The notes beneath the pieces were generated by a model. It made no database searches and had not been told where the DNA came from. It worked only from the letters and a program-made list of their open reading frames with translations. DNA of 64,000 nucleotides from Mycetocola miduiensis (GTDB taxonomy: Bacteria > Actinomycetota > Actinomycetes > Actinomycetales > Microbacteriaceae): NCBI RefSeq assembly GCF_900115155.1, contig NZ_FOVM01000007.1, positions 62,001 to 126,000 of the forward strand, written 5' to 3'. Below are positions 35,849-45,111 of the stretch, piece after piece. Within the stretch, counting starts at the first letter, position 1. Every line of letters begins with the position of its first letter. A program made the translations under genes and the position numbers.

Positions 35849-36853
35849 TTGACTACACCAATTCTGCGACAGTCCCAGGGGCCGGCTTTCACCCGGATCC
35901 TCGGGTTCGGAGCGGCCCGTGGCGACATCTCCGTTCCCAACGAAGACCTCATCGGGCCGATCGACTCGTCCGACGAGTGGATCCGCCAGCGCACCGGCAT
36001 CATCACCCGCACCCGGGCCAGCCAGGACCTCCTCGCTGTGGATCTGGCGACGGATGCCGCAAAAGAGGCGATCGAGGTCTCCGGTGTGGACCCCGCGCTC
36101 ATTGACGCCGTCATCATCGCGACGATCAGCAACATTCAGCAGACCCCGTCGATGGCGGCCGTGGTCGCCGACCGCGTCGGCTCGAACCCCGCCGCCGCTT
36201 ACGACGTGAACGCGGCGTGTGCCGGCTATCCGTACGCGATCGCCCAGGCCGACGCGCTGATCCGGTCAGGCGCGGCCACCTATGTGCTCGTCATCGGCGC
36301 TGAGAAGCTCTCGGACGTCGTCGATCCGACCGACCGGTCGATCTCCTTCCTGCTCGGTGACGGCGCCGGCGCCGCAGTGATCGGCCCAAGCGAGTACCCC
36401 GGAATCGCCCCGACCGTCTGGGGTTCCGACGGCTCGAAGGCCGGCGCTGTTGCCATGAACGCGACACTTCAGGAGTACCGCCGTGGAGAAGCCGAATGGC
36501 CCACCCTCCGCCAGGAAGGGCAAACCGTCTTCCGCTGGGCAGTGTGGGACATGGCGAAGGTCGCCAAGCAGGCCATCGAGGCCGCGGGCATCACGCCCGA
36601 CCAGCTGGCCGCCTTCATCCCCCACCAGGCCAACATGCGCATCATCGACGAGTTCGCGAAGCAACTGAAGCTTCCGGAGAGCGTCGCGATCGCACGAGAC
36701 ATCGAAACCACCGGCAACACGTCCGCCGCGTCGATCCCGCTGGCTGCGCACCGCCTGCTGCAGGAAAACCCCGAACTGAGCGGCGGCCTCGCCCTGCAGA
36801 TCGGGTTCGGAGCCGGCCTCGTGTTCGCGGCGCAGGTCGTCGTCCTGCCCTGA
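35849..36853 (+). CDS. fabH: 3-oxoacyl-ACP synthase III
   Basis: FabH starts fatty-acid chains by condensing an acyl-CoA with malonyl-ACP. The TTG at 35849, preceded by a GAGAGA purine stretch, begins LTTPILRQSQGPAFTR and gives 334 residues. The catalytic triad is visible: Cys in DVNAACAGYPYA, His in FIPHQANMRI and Asn in TTGNTSAASIP. It lies 47 bases after fabD in the same operon. Confidence 0.95.
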   Translation: MTTPILRQSQGPAFTRILGFGAARGDISVPNEDLIGPIDSSDEWIRQRTGIITRTRASQDLLAVDLATDAAKEAIEVSGVDPALIDAVIIATISNIQQTPSMAAVVADRVGSNPAAAYDVNAACAGYPYAIAQADALIRSGAATYVLVIGAEKLSDVVDPTDRSISFLLGDGAGAAVIGPSEYPGIAPTVWGSDGSKAGAVAMNATLQEYRRGEAEWPTLRQEGQTVFRWAVWDMAKVAKQAIEAAGITPDQLAAFIPHQANMRIIDEFAKQLKLPESVAIARDIETTGNTSAASIPLAAHRLLQENPELSGGLALQIGFGAGLVFAAQVVVLP

Positions 36854-36938
36854 ATTTTCCCGGCCCGGCGCGCGATTCACGCGCTACCCACCCCAATAGA
36901 CTGTTTCACGGTCAATCGATACTCAAGGAGATAACACC

Positions 36939-37187
36939 ATGGCACTGTCCACCGAAGAAGTCCTCGCCGGTCTGGCTGAACTCGTCAACGACGAGACAGG
37001 CATCGCCGCAGACACCGTCGAACTCGACAAGTCCTTCACGGATGACCTCGACATCGACTCGATCTCGATGATGACGATCGTCGTCAATGCAGAAGAGAAG
37101 TTCGACGTCAAGATCCCCGACGAAGAGGTCAAGAACCTCAAGACCGTCGGCGACGCCGTCGACTTCATCGTCAAGGCGCAGGCCTAA
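36939..37187 (+). CDS. acpP: Acyl carrier protein
   Basis: An 82-residue acidic helical protein. The phosphopantetheine attachment serine is S41 in DDLDIDSISMM, followed by the conserved VVNAEEKFDVKIPDEEV helix. A strong AAGGAG site precedes the ATG. It carries growing acyl chains between FabD, FabH and FabF, which are encoded beside it. Confidence 0.97.
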   Translation: MALSTEEVLAGLAELVNDETGIAADTVELDKSFTDDLDIDSISMMTIVVNAEEKFDVKIPDEEVKNLKTVGDAVDFIVKAQA

Positions 37188-37202
37188 CCCGTTTCAGTGA
37201 TG

Positions 37203-37243
37203 TGCGGGAGACCGGACCGAGCAAGTCCCGGTCTCGTCTCCCG
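37203..37243 (+). terminator. Hairpin between acpP and fabF
   Basis: GAGACCGG pairs with CCGGTCTC, and an outer GGGAG/CTCCC pair can extend it. There is no U-tract, so it may be a processing or attenuation element that lowers fabF expression relative to acpP. Confidence 0.4.
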
Positions 37244-37302
37244 CTCTCGCGGACGTGCCATTCCCCTTCGTATCGCTGACCAGCACCAGGAGAGTTCCAC
37301 GC

Positions 37303-38541
37303 ATGACCAAGAAAATCGTCGTCACCGGTATCGGTGCCAGTTCGCCGCTCGGCGGAACCGCTCCAGAGTCCTGGAAGGCACTGCTCGCGGGCGAGTCCGG
37401 CATTCGAAGCCTGGAATACGACTGGGTCGCTGAGCACAACCTGCCCGTCACGTTCGCCGGTGAGGCGAAGGTGCGGCCCTCTGAGGTTCTCGAACGCCAG
37501 GAGGTCAAGCGCCTCGACCCCTCGAGCCAGTTCGCACTGGTCTCCGCCCGAGAGGCCTGGGCGGATGCCGGCTCCCCCGACGACGTCGACCCACTTCGCG
37601 TGGGCGTCGACTACTCAACCGGCATCGGTGGCCTCTGGACCCTCCTCGACGCCTGGGACACGCTGCGTGAGAAGGGTCCCCGACGGGTCCTGCCGATGAC
37701 GATCCCGATGCTCATGCCCAACGCTGCTTCGGCCGCAATCAGCATGTCCATTCCGTCGCGCGCATACTCCCGCACCGACGTCTCCGCCTGCGCTTCGAGC
37801 ACCGAAGCCATCGCCAACGCCTACGAGCACCTGCAGGCGGGACTCGCCGACGTCGTCATCGCCGGTGGAACCGAGTCGGTCGTTCACCCCCTGCCCATCG
37901 CTGCGTTCTCGGCCATGCAGGCCCTGTCACGTCGGAACGACTCCCCGGAGACGGCATCCCGCCCCTACGACGTCTCCCGTGACGGATTCGTGCTCGGCGA
38001 GGGCGCAGCATCCATCGTCCTCGAGACCGAAGAGCACGCGCTCGCCCGCGGCGCCCGCATCTACGCGGAACTCGCCGGCGGTTCGGTCACAAGCGATTCG
38101 TACCACATCACGGCACCCGACCCGGAAGGGTCAGCCGCAGCCCGCGCCATGCTCGGAGCGCTCGAGCGGGCAGACGCGAGCCTGAGCGACGTTTTGCACG
38201 TCAACGCGCACGCGACGAGCACGCCGGTCGGCGACATCGCCGAATACAACGCGCTGCTCCGCGTCTTCGGCGACCACCTCCCGAACATCGCGGTGTCGGC
38301 GACGAAGGCTGCCACAGGTCACCTCCTCGGCGGCACCGGTGCTCTCGAAGCGATCTTCACCATCCTCGCGCTGCACGAGCGCACCGCTCCGCCGACGATC
38401 AACCTCTCCGAGCAGGACCCGGCGATCCCACTCGATGTGGTCACGACACCTCGTGACCTGGGATCACGCGACGTGCTCGCGCTGAGCAACTCATTCGGGT
38501 TCGGCGGCCACAACGCAGTCGTGGCATTCCGCAGCTACTGA
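37303..38541 (+). CDS. fabF: 3-oxoacyl-ACP synthase II
   Basis: FabF elongates acyl-ACPs. The ATG at 37303 with an AGGAG site gives 412 residues beginning MTKKIVVTGIGASSPLGG; an upstream ATG at 37255 is rejected. The Cys-His-His set is visible in VSACASSTEAIANA, HVNAHATSTPVGD and AATGHLLGGTGALE. It is the last gene of the fatty-acid cluster and is followed by a terminator. Confidence 0.96.
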   Translation: MTKKIVVTGIGASSPLGGTAPESWKALLAGESGIRSLEYDWVAEHNLPVTFAGEAKVRPSEVLERQEVKRLDPSSQFALVSAREAWADAGSPDDVDPLRVGVDYSTGIGGLWTLLDAWDTLREKGPRRVLPMTIPMLMPNAASAAISMSIPSRAYSRTDVSACASSTEAIANAYEHLQAGLADVVIAGGTESVVHPLPIAAFSAMQALSRRNDSPETASRPYDVSRDGFVLGEGAASIVLETEEHALARGARIYAELAGGSVTSDSYHITAPDPEGSAAARAMLGALERADASLSDVLHVNAHATSTPVGDIAEYNALLRVFGDHLPNIAVSATKAATGHLLGGTGALEAIFTILALHERTAPPTINLSEQDPAIPLDVVTTPRDLGSRDVLALSNSFGFGGHNAVVAFRSY

Positions 38542-38568
38542 GTCACGCAGCTGCTGGCTCGCAGAACA

Positions 38569-38598
38569 GAACCCCCGGCGGTGATCCGTCGGGGGTTC
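38569..38598 (+). terminator. Terminator after fabF
   Basis: A 12-bp stem (38569-38580 with 38587-38598) with a GTGATC loop is followed by TTCTGTT, 28 bases after the fabF stop. Confidence 0.8.
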
Positions 38599-38704
38599 TT
38601 CTGTTCACAGGACTTCGCTGTTTCAACGGCGAACCGACCGGGAAATCACCAATCGGAGCGCATGGTGCCACATCCGCGGGTCCTGCAGCTTGAGCGCGGG
38701 ACGA

Positions 38705-39205
38705 TCAACCGACCTTGTGAAGCCAGATCACCGAGGAATCATCGGATGCGTGCCTGAACGGTTCCAGCTCATCGTCCCAGGCTGAACCCAGGGCGATCCG
38801 CAGTTCGCGGTGCAGTTCGTCTGCGTTCGTTCCCGCCAGTTCCATGGCGTAACGGATGCGATCCTCCGGCACGACGATGTTTCCCGCGGTGTCCGTCTGG
38901 GCGAAGAAGATCCCGAGGTCAGGCGTGTGCAACCAGCGGCCGCCATCCGAGCCGGGGGTCGGGTCTTCGGTCACCTCAAATCGGAGGTGCTCCCACCCGC
39001 GCAGGGCTGACGCGAGAGCTGCTCCCATGCCCTGGTAGCCCTCCCAGTAGAACTCGGTCCGCTGTGCCCCCTTGAGGACCGGCTGGTCCTCCCAAGCGAA
39101 GTTCACGGCACGACCAAGAGCGCGCCCAGCCGCCCATTCAACGTGCGGGCAGAGCGCGCGCGGAGAGGAGTGAACCAAAATCACCCCTCGTGCGACTGAT
39201 GCCAT
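38705..39205 (-). CDS. DUF3145 family protein
   Basis: From the ATG at 39205 the protein is 166 residues beginning MASVARGVILVHSSPRALCP, which is the DUF3145 signature. A GGAGGAG site precedes two adjacent ATG codons (39208 and 39205); the longer frame to 39292 is less likely. The family is actinobacterial, of unknown function, and is regularly found downstream of fabF, as here. Confidence 0.9.
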   Translation of the reverse strand: MASVARGVILVHSSPRALCPHVEWAAGRALGRAVNFAWEDQPVLKGAQRTEFYWEGYQGMGAALASALRGWEHLRFEVTEDPTPGSDGGRWLHTPDLGIFFAQTDTAGNIVVPEDRIRYAMELAGTNADELHRELRIALGSAWDDELEPFRHASDDSSVIWLHKVG

Positions 39206-39430
39206 CATCTTCTCCTCCATCTCCTGTGGTACGTCTTCCCCAACGACCATGGAGATGCCAAAGCGTGCAGCATCGTGTGAAATTGTCGGCATAAGGCCGT
39301 TGCAGTCATTATGCCCCAGTCAGCAGCCAAATAACAACGGCGGAACTACAACGATGTCCTTGCTTTCGGCCTGCTCGCCGCTGATCTATACCCGGTAGAG
39401 TTCAACGAAGCAATGAGCAATGGAGGTGTC

Positions 39431-40006
39431 ATGGCGGTCAAGGACGGCATTCTCGCGATCCTCTCTCTGGGCCCCGGATACGGTTTGGCTCTGCGGGACG
39501 AACTCGTCACGCGTGCACCGCATCGGGTCGGCCTCAACGTCGGTCAGGTTTACAGCACGATCGACCGCCTCGGCCGGAGCGGTCTTGTCGCGTCGGGATC
39601 GACGACGGACGATAACCTGCCGCTGTACACACTCACAGCCAGCGGTGCCGACGCAGTGGACCGGTGGCTCGCGGTCCCGGTCGCCCCCGACCCGCGCTCA
39701 TGGGCCGACCTCCTCGACCAAATCCTCATCGGCTCGAGCCTGCCAGCTACGGATTGGGCGGGTCTGCTCAACCGGCATGAGCGGGGCTGGCGTTCCTACG
39801 TGGCGGATTTCAAGGACGCCGACGCCGACCCGGCCGTCCGCCCTCGGGTCACCAGGTCAGCCTCCCGGCTCTGGGCACAGGCGGCGCTGGCCTGGCTCGA
39901 CGAGACTCGAGAGGCGTTCACGACCACCGATCCCGCCCTGCCGCTCCGCGGCAGCCGCCCGCAGCGCGGTCGGCGTCCGCAGCCGCCCGACGCAACAGTG
40001 GCTTGA
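39431..40006 (+). CDS. PadR family transcriptional regulator
   Basis: The 191-residue protein starts MAVKDGILAILSLGPGYGLA and continues through a winged helix (VGQVYSTIDRLGRSGLV) typical of PadR. The second half is a helical dimerisation region, and the tail is Arg/Pro-rich. The ATG at 39431 follows a GGAGG site; an in-frame ATG at 39413 lacks one. It may control a neighbouring gene, but no target is obvious. Confidence 0.85.
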   Translation: MAVKDGILAILSLGPGYGLALRDELVTRAPHRVGLNVGQVYSTIDRLGRSGLVASGSTTDDNLPLYTLTASGADAVDRWLAVPVAPDPRSWADLLDQILIGSSLPATDWAGLLNRHERGWRSYVADFKDADADPAVRPRVTRSASRLWAQAALAWLDETREAFTTTDPALPLRGSRPQRGRRPQPPDATVA

Positions 40007-40038
40007 GCAACCACCACAACGGCGATACGCTGCCCCGC

Positions 40039-40329
40039 ATGCGCGAGACTTTCACCGTTGGTCAGTCGACGCACCCGATCGAGGAGTTTGCGGCCTTGCT
40101 GCAGGCCCATGGCGTGTCGGTTGTGGTCGACATCCGGAGCATTCCTCGTTCGCGCCACATCCCGCAGTTCGGTGAGGACGAACTGCGAACCAGCCGGCCG
40201 GGGTTCGGGCTCGGCTGCCGCCGGCTCGAGGCGCTCGGCGGCCTGCGACGTACAATGACCGACATGACCACGTTCGCCCAGGTCGAAGAAACAACCATCA
40301 CGTACCCGCCGATTCCGGAAGCGGTGTAG
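40039..40329 (+). pseudogene. Truncated DUF488 protein
   Basis: The frame starts MRETFTVGQSTHPIEEFAAL and keeps the DUF488 core to IPRSRHIPQF and LEALGGLRR, about 80 of roughly 170 residues. It then runs into unrelated sequence and stops four bases before ligD. The second half of the domain is absent. DUF488 genes commonly neighbour DNA-repair genes, so this is probably a decayed resident gene. Confidence 0.65.
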
Positions 40330-40332
40330 CCG

Positions 40333-42810
40333 GTGGCGGCCCGCGGAGGAGCACGGCAGGCGGTCGAGGTCGACGGCAGGAGGATCACCGTAACCAATCT
40401 GGACAAGGTCATGTACCCGGCCACCGGCACCACGAAAGCCGACGTTCTCCGGTACTACGCCGAGATCGCCGAGATCATGGTGCCGTACACGGCCAACCGT
40501 CCAGCCACCCGCAAACGGTGGGTCCATGGAGTGGGAACAGCGGAGCATCCCGGCGACGTGTTCTACCAGAAGAACCTCGACGAATCAGCGCCCGACTGGG
40601 TCGCCCGGCGCTCGATCGAGCACAGCGGCGGCCCGAACGAATACCCACTGGTGAATGACCGCGCGACATTGGTGTGGCTAGCGCAGATGTCTGCGCTCGA
40701 GATCCACGTGCCTCAGTGGCAGTTCGAACGGACAGGGGGCCGCCGCAAACCCGACCGGCTGGTCCTGGACCTCGACCCGGGCGAGGGCGTCGGCCTCGAG
40801 GGGTGCGCCGAGGTCGCCCGCCTCGCTCGCGACATCCTCACCGATATGGGGCTGGACCCACTCCCGGTCACGAGCGGAAGCAAAGGCATCCACCTGTACG
40901 CTCCGCTTGACGGGCGGTGGACGTCGGATCAGGTATCGGCTGTGGCGCATGAACTCGCGCGCGCACTCGAGGCCGACCACCGGGACCTCATCGTCAGCGA
41001 CATGAAGAAGTCGCTGCGTGCCGGCAAGGTACTCGTCGACTGGAGCCAGAACAACCAGGCGAAGACAACGATCGCACCGTACTCGCTTCGCGGCAGGCTG
41101 ACTCCGATGGTGGCTGCCCCGCGCAACTGGGACGAACTCGCGGCGCCGTCACTGAGGCATCTCGATTTCGAGGAGGTGCTCGACCGCGTGGCGAAGCACG
41201 GAGACATCCTGTCCCCGCTGCTGGCCTCACGCGATGCGGGGCTCGAGCCGACCCCGCGTCACCTGGAAAGTTTCGAAGCCACCCCTGAGGCCCGGGACCG
41301 CCTCTCGAAGTACCGCAGCATGCGGGACGGCTCGAAGACACCTGAGCCGGTTCCGGATGTTGTCGCGCCGTTGTCGACCGGTAATTCGTTCGTGATCCAG
41401 GAGCACCATGCGCGGAGATTGCATTACGACTTCCGCCTTGAATACGACGGCGTGCTGGTGTCGTGGGCAGTTCCCAAGGGGCCGCCGCTGGATGGCGCCG
41501 AAAACCACCTCGCGGTGCAGACGGAGGACCACCCGCTCGAATACGGCACGTTCGAAGGGACCATTCCGAAAGGAGAATACGGGGCGGGTGAAGTCACGAT
41601 CTGGGATTCGGGGACCTTCGACTTGGAGAAGTGGCGCGAGGGCAAAGAAGTCATCGCAACCCTGACCGGCAAACCGGGCGGAGGTCTTGGCGGCGTTCCC
41701 CGCCGCTACGCGCTGATCCACACGAGCCGGCCCGGTGCAGAGAACAACTGGCTGATCCACCTCATGGACGGCACAAAAAAGAAGCCGGAATCCAAACTGC
41801 GCAGGGCGGCCGTGACATCCCTGCCGGCATTCGCTGCTTCCTCGGCCGCCCCGGTTCCCCGCCCGTTGCGCTCCCCCATGCTGGCGACCACCGGCACGGC
41901 CGCCGACCTCGATGCTGATGAGGACTGGGCCCTAGAGATGAAGTGGGACGGATACCGCGCCGTCGTCTACCTGGACGGTGATGACGTCTGGTTGATGAGC
42001 CGAAACGGCAAGGACCTCACTGCGACGTTCTCCGAACTGGTGAAGCCGCTCCGGGAGTCTGTGAAACCGCGATCCGCTGTGCTGGATGGGGAGATCGTCG
42101 CGCTCGATCGCAAGGGCCGACCGAACTTCGGCTTCCTGCAGTCCCGTGCCGGCCTGACCGAGGAAGAGTCTGCCGCCCGCTCGGCAACGATCGAACTGAT
42201 GCTCTTCGACCTGCTCGAGCTCGACGGACACGACATCACGGCGGACGAGTACGACGTCCGCCGAGCAGCTCTCGCAGCCAGTGTCACACCGACCGGGCCG
42301 GTGCAGGTTCCGGAGGAATTCGACGGCGACATCGAGGCGGCGCTCGCATCGAGTACGTCGTTCGGCCTGGAAGGGGTCATCGCGAAGGTTCGCGACAGCG
42401 GATACACCGAGGGGCGCCGATCCCGCGCGTGGATCAAGCTCAAGCACCAGCGGACCCAGGAGGTCGTCGTCGTGGGCTGGCGCCCCGGAAACGGCAGCGC
42501 CGCCGGTGGCATTGGATCGCTGGTTCTCGGAATTCCGGATGCCGACGGCATCCGTTACGCAGGCCGCGTCGGCACCGGGTTCTCTGACGCGGAGCGACGC
42601 GCGATGCTCACCCGATTCCGGGCTCTGGCGCGAAAGTCTCCCCCGGTGCATGATGCACCGCGGGACGAACTGTTGCACGCCCAATGGATTGAACCCGAGC
42701 TCGTCGGTGAAGTCACCTATATGGAGTGGACGAGCGCGGGGTCGCTGCGTCACTCGTCATGGCGTGGCTGGCGGCCCGACAAATCGCCAGCCGACGTGAG
42801 GGTCGAATGA
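40333..42810 (+). CDS. ligD: Multifunctional non-homologous end-joining DNA ligase LigD
   Basis: The 825-residue protein has the domain order polymerase-phosphoesterase-ligase. The primase-polymerase domain (about 10-300) carries the metal-binding LVLDLDPGEG (D146, D148) and GSKGIHLYA. The 3'-phosphoesterase domain (about 350-480) has HHARRLHYDFRLEYDG. The ATP-dependent ligase domain (about 510-825) has the adenylated lysine K537 in EMKWDGYRAV. It repairs double-strand breaks together with Ku, which is not encoded in this window. The GTG start at 40333 lies just after the DUF488 remnant. Confidence 0.95.
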   Translation: MAARGGARQAVEVDGRRITVTNLDKVMYPATGTTKADVLRYYAEIAEIMVPYTANRPATRKRWVHGVGTAEHPGDVFYQKNLDESAPDWVARRSIEHSGGPNEYPLVNDRATLVWLAQMSALEIHVPQWQFERTGGRRKPDRLVLDLDPGEGVGLEGCAEVARLARDILTDMGLDPLPVTSGSKGIHLYAPLDGRWTSDQVSAVAHELARALEADHRDLIVSDMKKSLRAGKVLVDWSQNNQAKTTIAPYSLRGRLTPMVAAPRNWDELAAPSLRHLDFEEVLDRVAKHGDILSPLLASRDAGLEPTPRHLESFEATPEARDRLSKYRSMRDGSKTPEPVPDVVAPLSTGNSFVIQEHHARRLHYDFRLEYDGVLVSWAVPKGPPLDGAENHLAVQTEDHPLEYGTFEGTIPKGEYGAGEVTIWDSGTFDLEKWREGKEVIATLTGKPGGGLGGVPRRYALIHTSRPGAENNWLIHLMDGTKKKPESKLRRAAVTSLPAFAASSAAPVPRPLRSPMLATTGTAADLDADEDWALEMKWDGYRAVVYLDGDDVWLMSRNGKDLTATFSELVKPLRESVKPRSAVLDGEIVALDRKGRPNFGFLQSRAGLTEEESAARSATIELMLFDLLELDGHDITADEYDVRRAALAASVTPTGPVQVPEEFDGDIEAALASSTSFGLEGVIAKVRDSGYTEGRRSRAWIKLKHQRTQEVVVVGWRPGNGSAAGGIGSLVLGIPDADGIRYAGRVGTGFSDAERRAMLTRFRALARKSPPVHDAPRDELLHAQWIEPELVGEVTYMEWTSAGSLRHSSWRGWRPDKSPADVRVE

Positions 42811-42830
42811 CTCTCGTCGGCCCATCACGC

Positions 42831-43610
42831 TTAGGGCGCTTCGGGTCCCTGTCCGATGCTCAGCCAGGCGTTTGCACCTTCGGTCTGTGAACGGGAGCTT
42901 TCGGCGGGATCTGACACCCGGGCTTTCTTCATCGACTGCAGCTGACGCTCGACATCCGCGTTCACCACAAGTGCTGCCAGTTGTCGCTCGATATCGGCAT
43001 CCGGCGCGGCCGTGAGGTCACGCAGAGCACCGCTGGAGAGCAGCTCGTCGGTGGCGGCGGCGCGAGCCCGCATCTGTGCCACCCGCTCGCGGGCGCGTTC
43101 GAGGCTGTCGCCCACGTCGTTCATCTGGGAGCCGATACCGCCCAGCGCCTCGTTCACCTTCACCTGCGCCTGCGACGCCGTGTAACTGGCCTTGATCGTT
43201 TCCTTCTCGATCCGGAAGGCGTCGACACGTTCGGCGAGACGGCGCTCCTTGTCTTGCAATCCAACCGTCTGCCGTTGCAGCGCGATGAATTGCTCGCGGA
43301 GGGTGGCGACCTGGCTCTCGAGGAAGGTACGCCGTTCCAATGCGACGCGGGCGAGGTCTTCACGGCCCTGATCCATGGCCTCCTGTGCCTGGCCGGCCAG
43401 CCGACCGTAGCGGACGCCCATTTCCTGGCCTTGCAACTCGATCCGCTTCTTTGCGGTCGCGACTTCGGCGAGCCCTTGCCGCACCTGCTGGAGCATTTTC
43501 ACCAATTGGTCGTAGCTGTCGTCGAGCAACTCGCGCGGATCTTCAACCTTGTCGAGGCCCCGCGACGTCTTGCTGCGCAGGATGCTTCGAATCCGTGACG
43601 TGTTGCTCAT
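42831..43610 (-). CDS. PspA/IM30 family envelope-stress protein
   Basis: The 259-residue, almost wholly helical protein begins MSNTSRIRSILRSKTSRGLD and continues EDPRELLDDSYDQLVKML, the PspA/Vipp1 pattern. These proteins form ESCRT-III-like assemblies on damaged membranes. The C-terminal 40 residues are less ordered. The ATG overlaps the stop of the upstream coiled-coil membrane protein by four bases (ATGA), so the pair is translated together. Confidence 0.88.
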   Translation of the reverse strand: MSNTSRIRSILRSKTSRGLDKVEDPRELLDDSYDQLVKMLQQVRQGLAEVATAKKRIELQGQEMGVRYGRLAGQAQEAMDQGREDLARVALERRTFLESQVATLREQFIALQRQTVGLQDKERRLAERVDAFRIEKETIKASYTASQAQVKVNEALGGIGSQMNDVGDSLERARERVAQMRARAAATDELLSSGALRDLTAAPDADIERQLAALVVNADVERQLQSMKKARVSDPAESSRSQTEGANAWLSIGQGPEAP

Positions 43611-44239
43611 GTTTTGCCCCCGTGCTCAATGCTTGTGTTCCACCCCTGGGAAGGCGTCGGATGCGCCGCGGTGCGCTTTGGGAGAACGCCCCACCCGTTG
43701 AGTTCATGCAGCTCCTGCATACCGGCGCGCACTGCCGTCACTTCGCGGTCGACCTCGGAACGCAACGCGTTCAGACTGTCGTCCGAGGTCTCCTCGAGCC
43801 CGGACCCGACTGCCGAGCGCACCCGCCGCACCAGCTGGACGACCTGATCGACTCGCTGGCGGGCGGTGGGCAGCATCTGAGCCAAAACGCCGAAGTCCCT
43901 CTCGCTTTCGAGGAGCTGCAACTGCGAGTCCAATCGAGCGGCCTCGCCCTGGAGACGCCGAAAGAGCTGGGGAAGCTCACCGCGCGGGCCTTTGTTGCGC
44001 ACGGCGAGGTCGATCGCAGCCTGGCCGCTGTCGAGGGTCTCCTTGAGTCGTACCCGCAGCTTGAGGACCTCACGTTGCGGCCCCGAGCTCAGCCGTGCGC
44101 GGAAACGCAGGGTCGTGCCGTTGATGGCGAGGTTGCGGCGCATCCGTTTGTAGACGGAGCGTACAGCGAGGACCAGCGCAACATTGGTGACAACAACCGT
44201 CGATCCGAAGGTGAGGAGCAGCCAGCCTAGCTCGTCCAT
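43607..44239 (-). CDS. Membrane-anchored coiled-coil partner of PspA
   Basis: The 210-residue protein has one N-terminal membrane helix (about 6-28) followed by a long amphipathic coiled coil (about 45-180). I do not recognise a named family, but operon structure (four-base overlap with pspA) and topology recall PspM-type anchors that hold actinobacterial PspA at the membrane. That role is inference from context. Confidence 0.7.
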   Translation of the reverse strand: MDELGWLLLTFGSTVVVTNVALVLAVRSVYKRMRRNLAINGTTLRFRARLSSGPQREVLKLRVRLKETLDSGQAAIDLAVRNKGPRGELPQLFRRLQGEAARLDSQLQLLESERDFGVLAQMLPTARQRVDQVVQLVRRVRSAVGSGLEETSDDSLNALRSEVDREVTAVRAGMQELHELNGWGVLPKRTAAHPTPSQGWNTSIEHGGKT

Positions 44240-44518
44240 GATGACCGCCGTTTATGGGCGCCGACGTTGGGGCGGCGTGACCGCGCTGCAACGCCGTCAG
44301 GGATGTTCCTCGACCTGACCCCGTTTTGCGTGTTGGAGTTCATCAGTTCGCCTTCATCAAGCAGCCACGCGATACTGCCTCGCACCACGTCTCACGGGCT
44401 AGGCTACCCCTCTCATCCCTCCGCTTCTAGGGCGCTCGGGCGGTTGGCAGGTCATCTGCAGCCGCGCGTAAACCGGGTCCCTGGCTCGTGCGTCGTAGTC
44501 TGGTCGCGCCGATGGACG

Positions 44519-44524
44519 TAGCCT
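44519..44524 (+). promoter_or_regulatory. -10 box TAGCCT, leaderless promoter
   Basis: TAGCCT lies six bases before the ATG of the GIY-YIG-like gene, with no ribosome site. Confidence 0.55.
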
Positions 44525-44530
44525 TGAGCC

Positions 44531-45109
44531 ATGCCCGTCAGTTCAGTTCGCGCCACACGCCGGTGCATGATTACGGACCCCGAGCCCTGTAGCGAAGCGG
44601 TCGAGGACGATGCGCCGCTGGGCCTGTGCCCTTACCACCTTCAGATCGCCCACGACTGGGTGGCGCACGATGCCGGTGTGTCCGACCTGTTGCCGACACC
44701 CTGCCTTGCGTGCGGGGCGCGCCTGGGAGTGCGCTATCCGTCCGGGTGGCTGTGCGCGGTCTGCGAATGGAGACTGGGCGACATCCCCGACGGTGAGAGC
44801 GTCGCCCCACGGGTAGACGTCGTGTACTACCTCCGGTACGGGGATCGGATAAAGATCGGGACGAGCGTCAATCCCCGCCAGCGTTTCGCCGGCATCCGTC
44901 ATGACGAACTTCTCGCGTTCGAACGCGGGAACCGGCTGACTGAGCGGAAGCGTCACGCACAATTCGCGGCGCACCGTCTCGATCGCAGCGAATGGTTCGC
45001 GGCCAGCGACGAGATCCTCGCGCACATCGACGTTCTTCGTGCCGGCATCGATGACCCGTGGGCGCAGTACGCCCTGTGGCGGAGCCAGCAGGCGGCGCTT
45101 CACGGCTGA
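44531..45109 (+). CDS. Zinc-finger protein with GIY-YIG-like (T5orf172/MUG113) domain
   Basis: The 192-residue protein has two Cys/His clusters in its first half (CMITDPEPC with CPYH, and CLACG with CAVCEW) and a C-terminal domain beginning VYYLRYGDRIKIGTSVNP, which then carries RKRHAQFAAHRLDRSEWF. The latter matches the GIY-YIG-like T5orf172/MUG113 group, often linked to phage or mobile DNA. The catalytic Arg/Glu set seems plausible but is not proven. It is preceded by a leaderless-type promoter and followed by a decayed MmyB-type regulator. Confidence 0.72.
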   Translation: MPVSSVRATRRCMITDPEPCSEAVEDDAPLGLCPYHLQIAHDWVAHDAGVSDLLPTPCLACGARLGVRYPSGWLCAVCEWRLGDIPDGESVAPRVDVVYYLRYGDRIKIGTSVNPRQRFAGIRHDELLAFERGNRLTERKRHAQFAAHRLDRSEWFAASDEILAHIDVLRAGIDDPWAQYALWRSQQAALHG

Positions 45110-45111
45110 AC

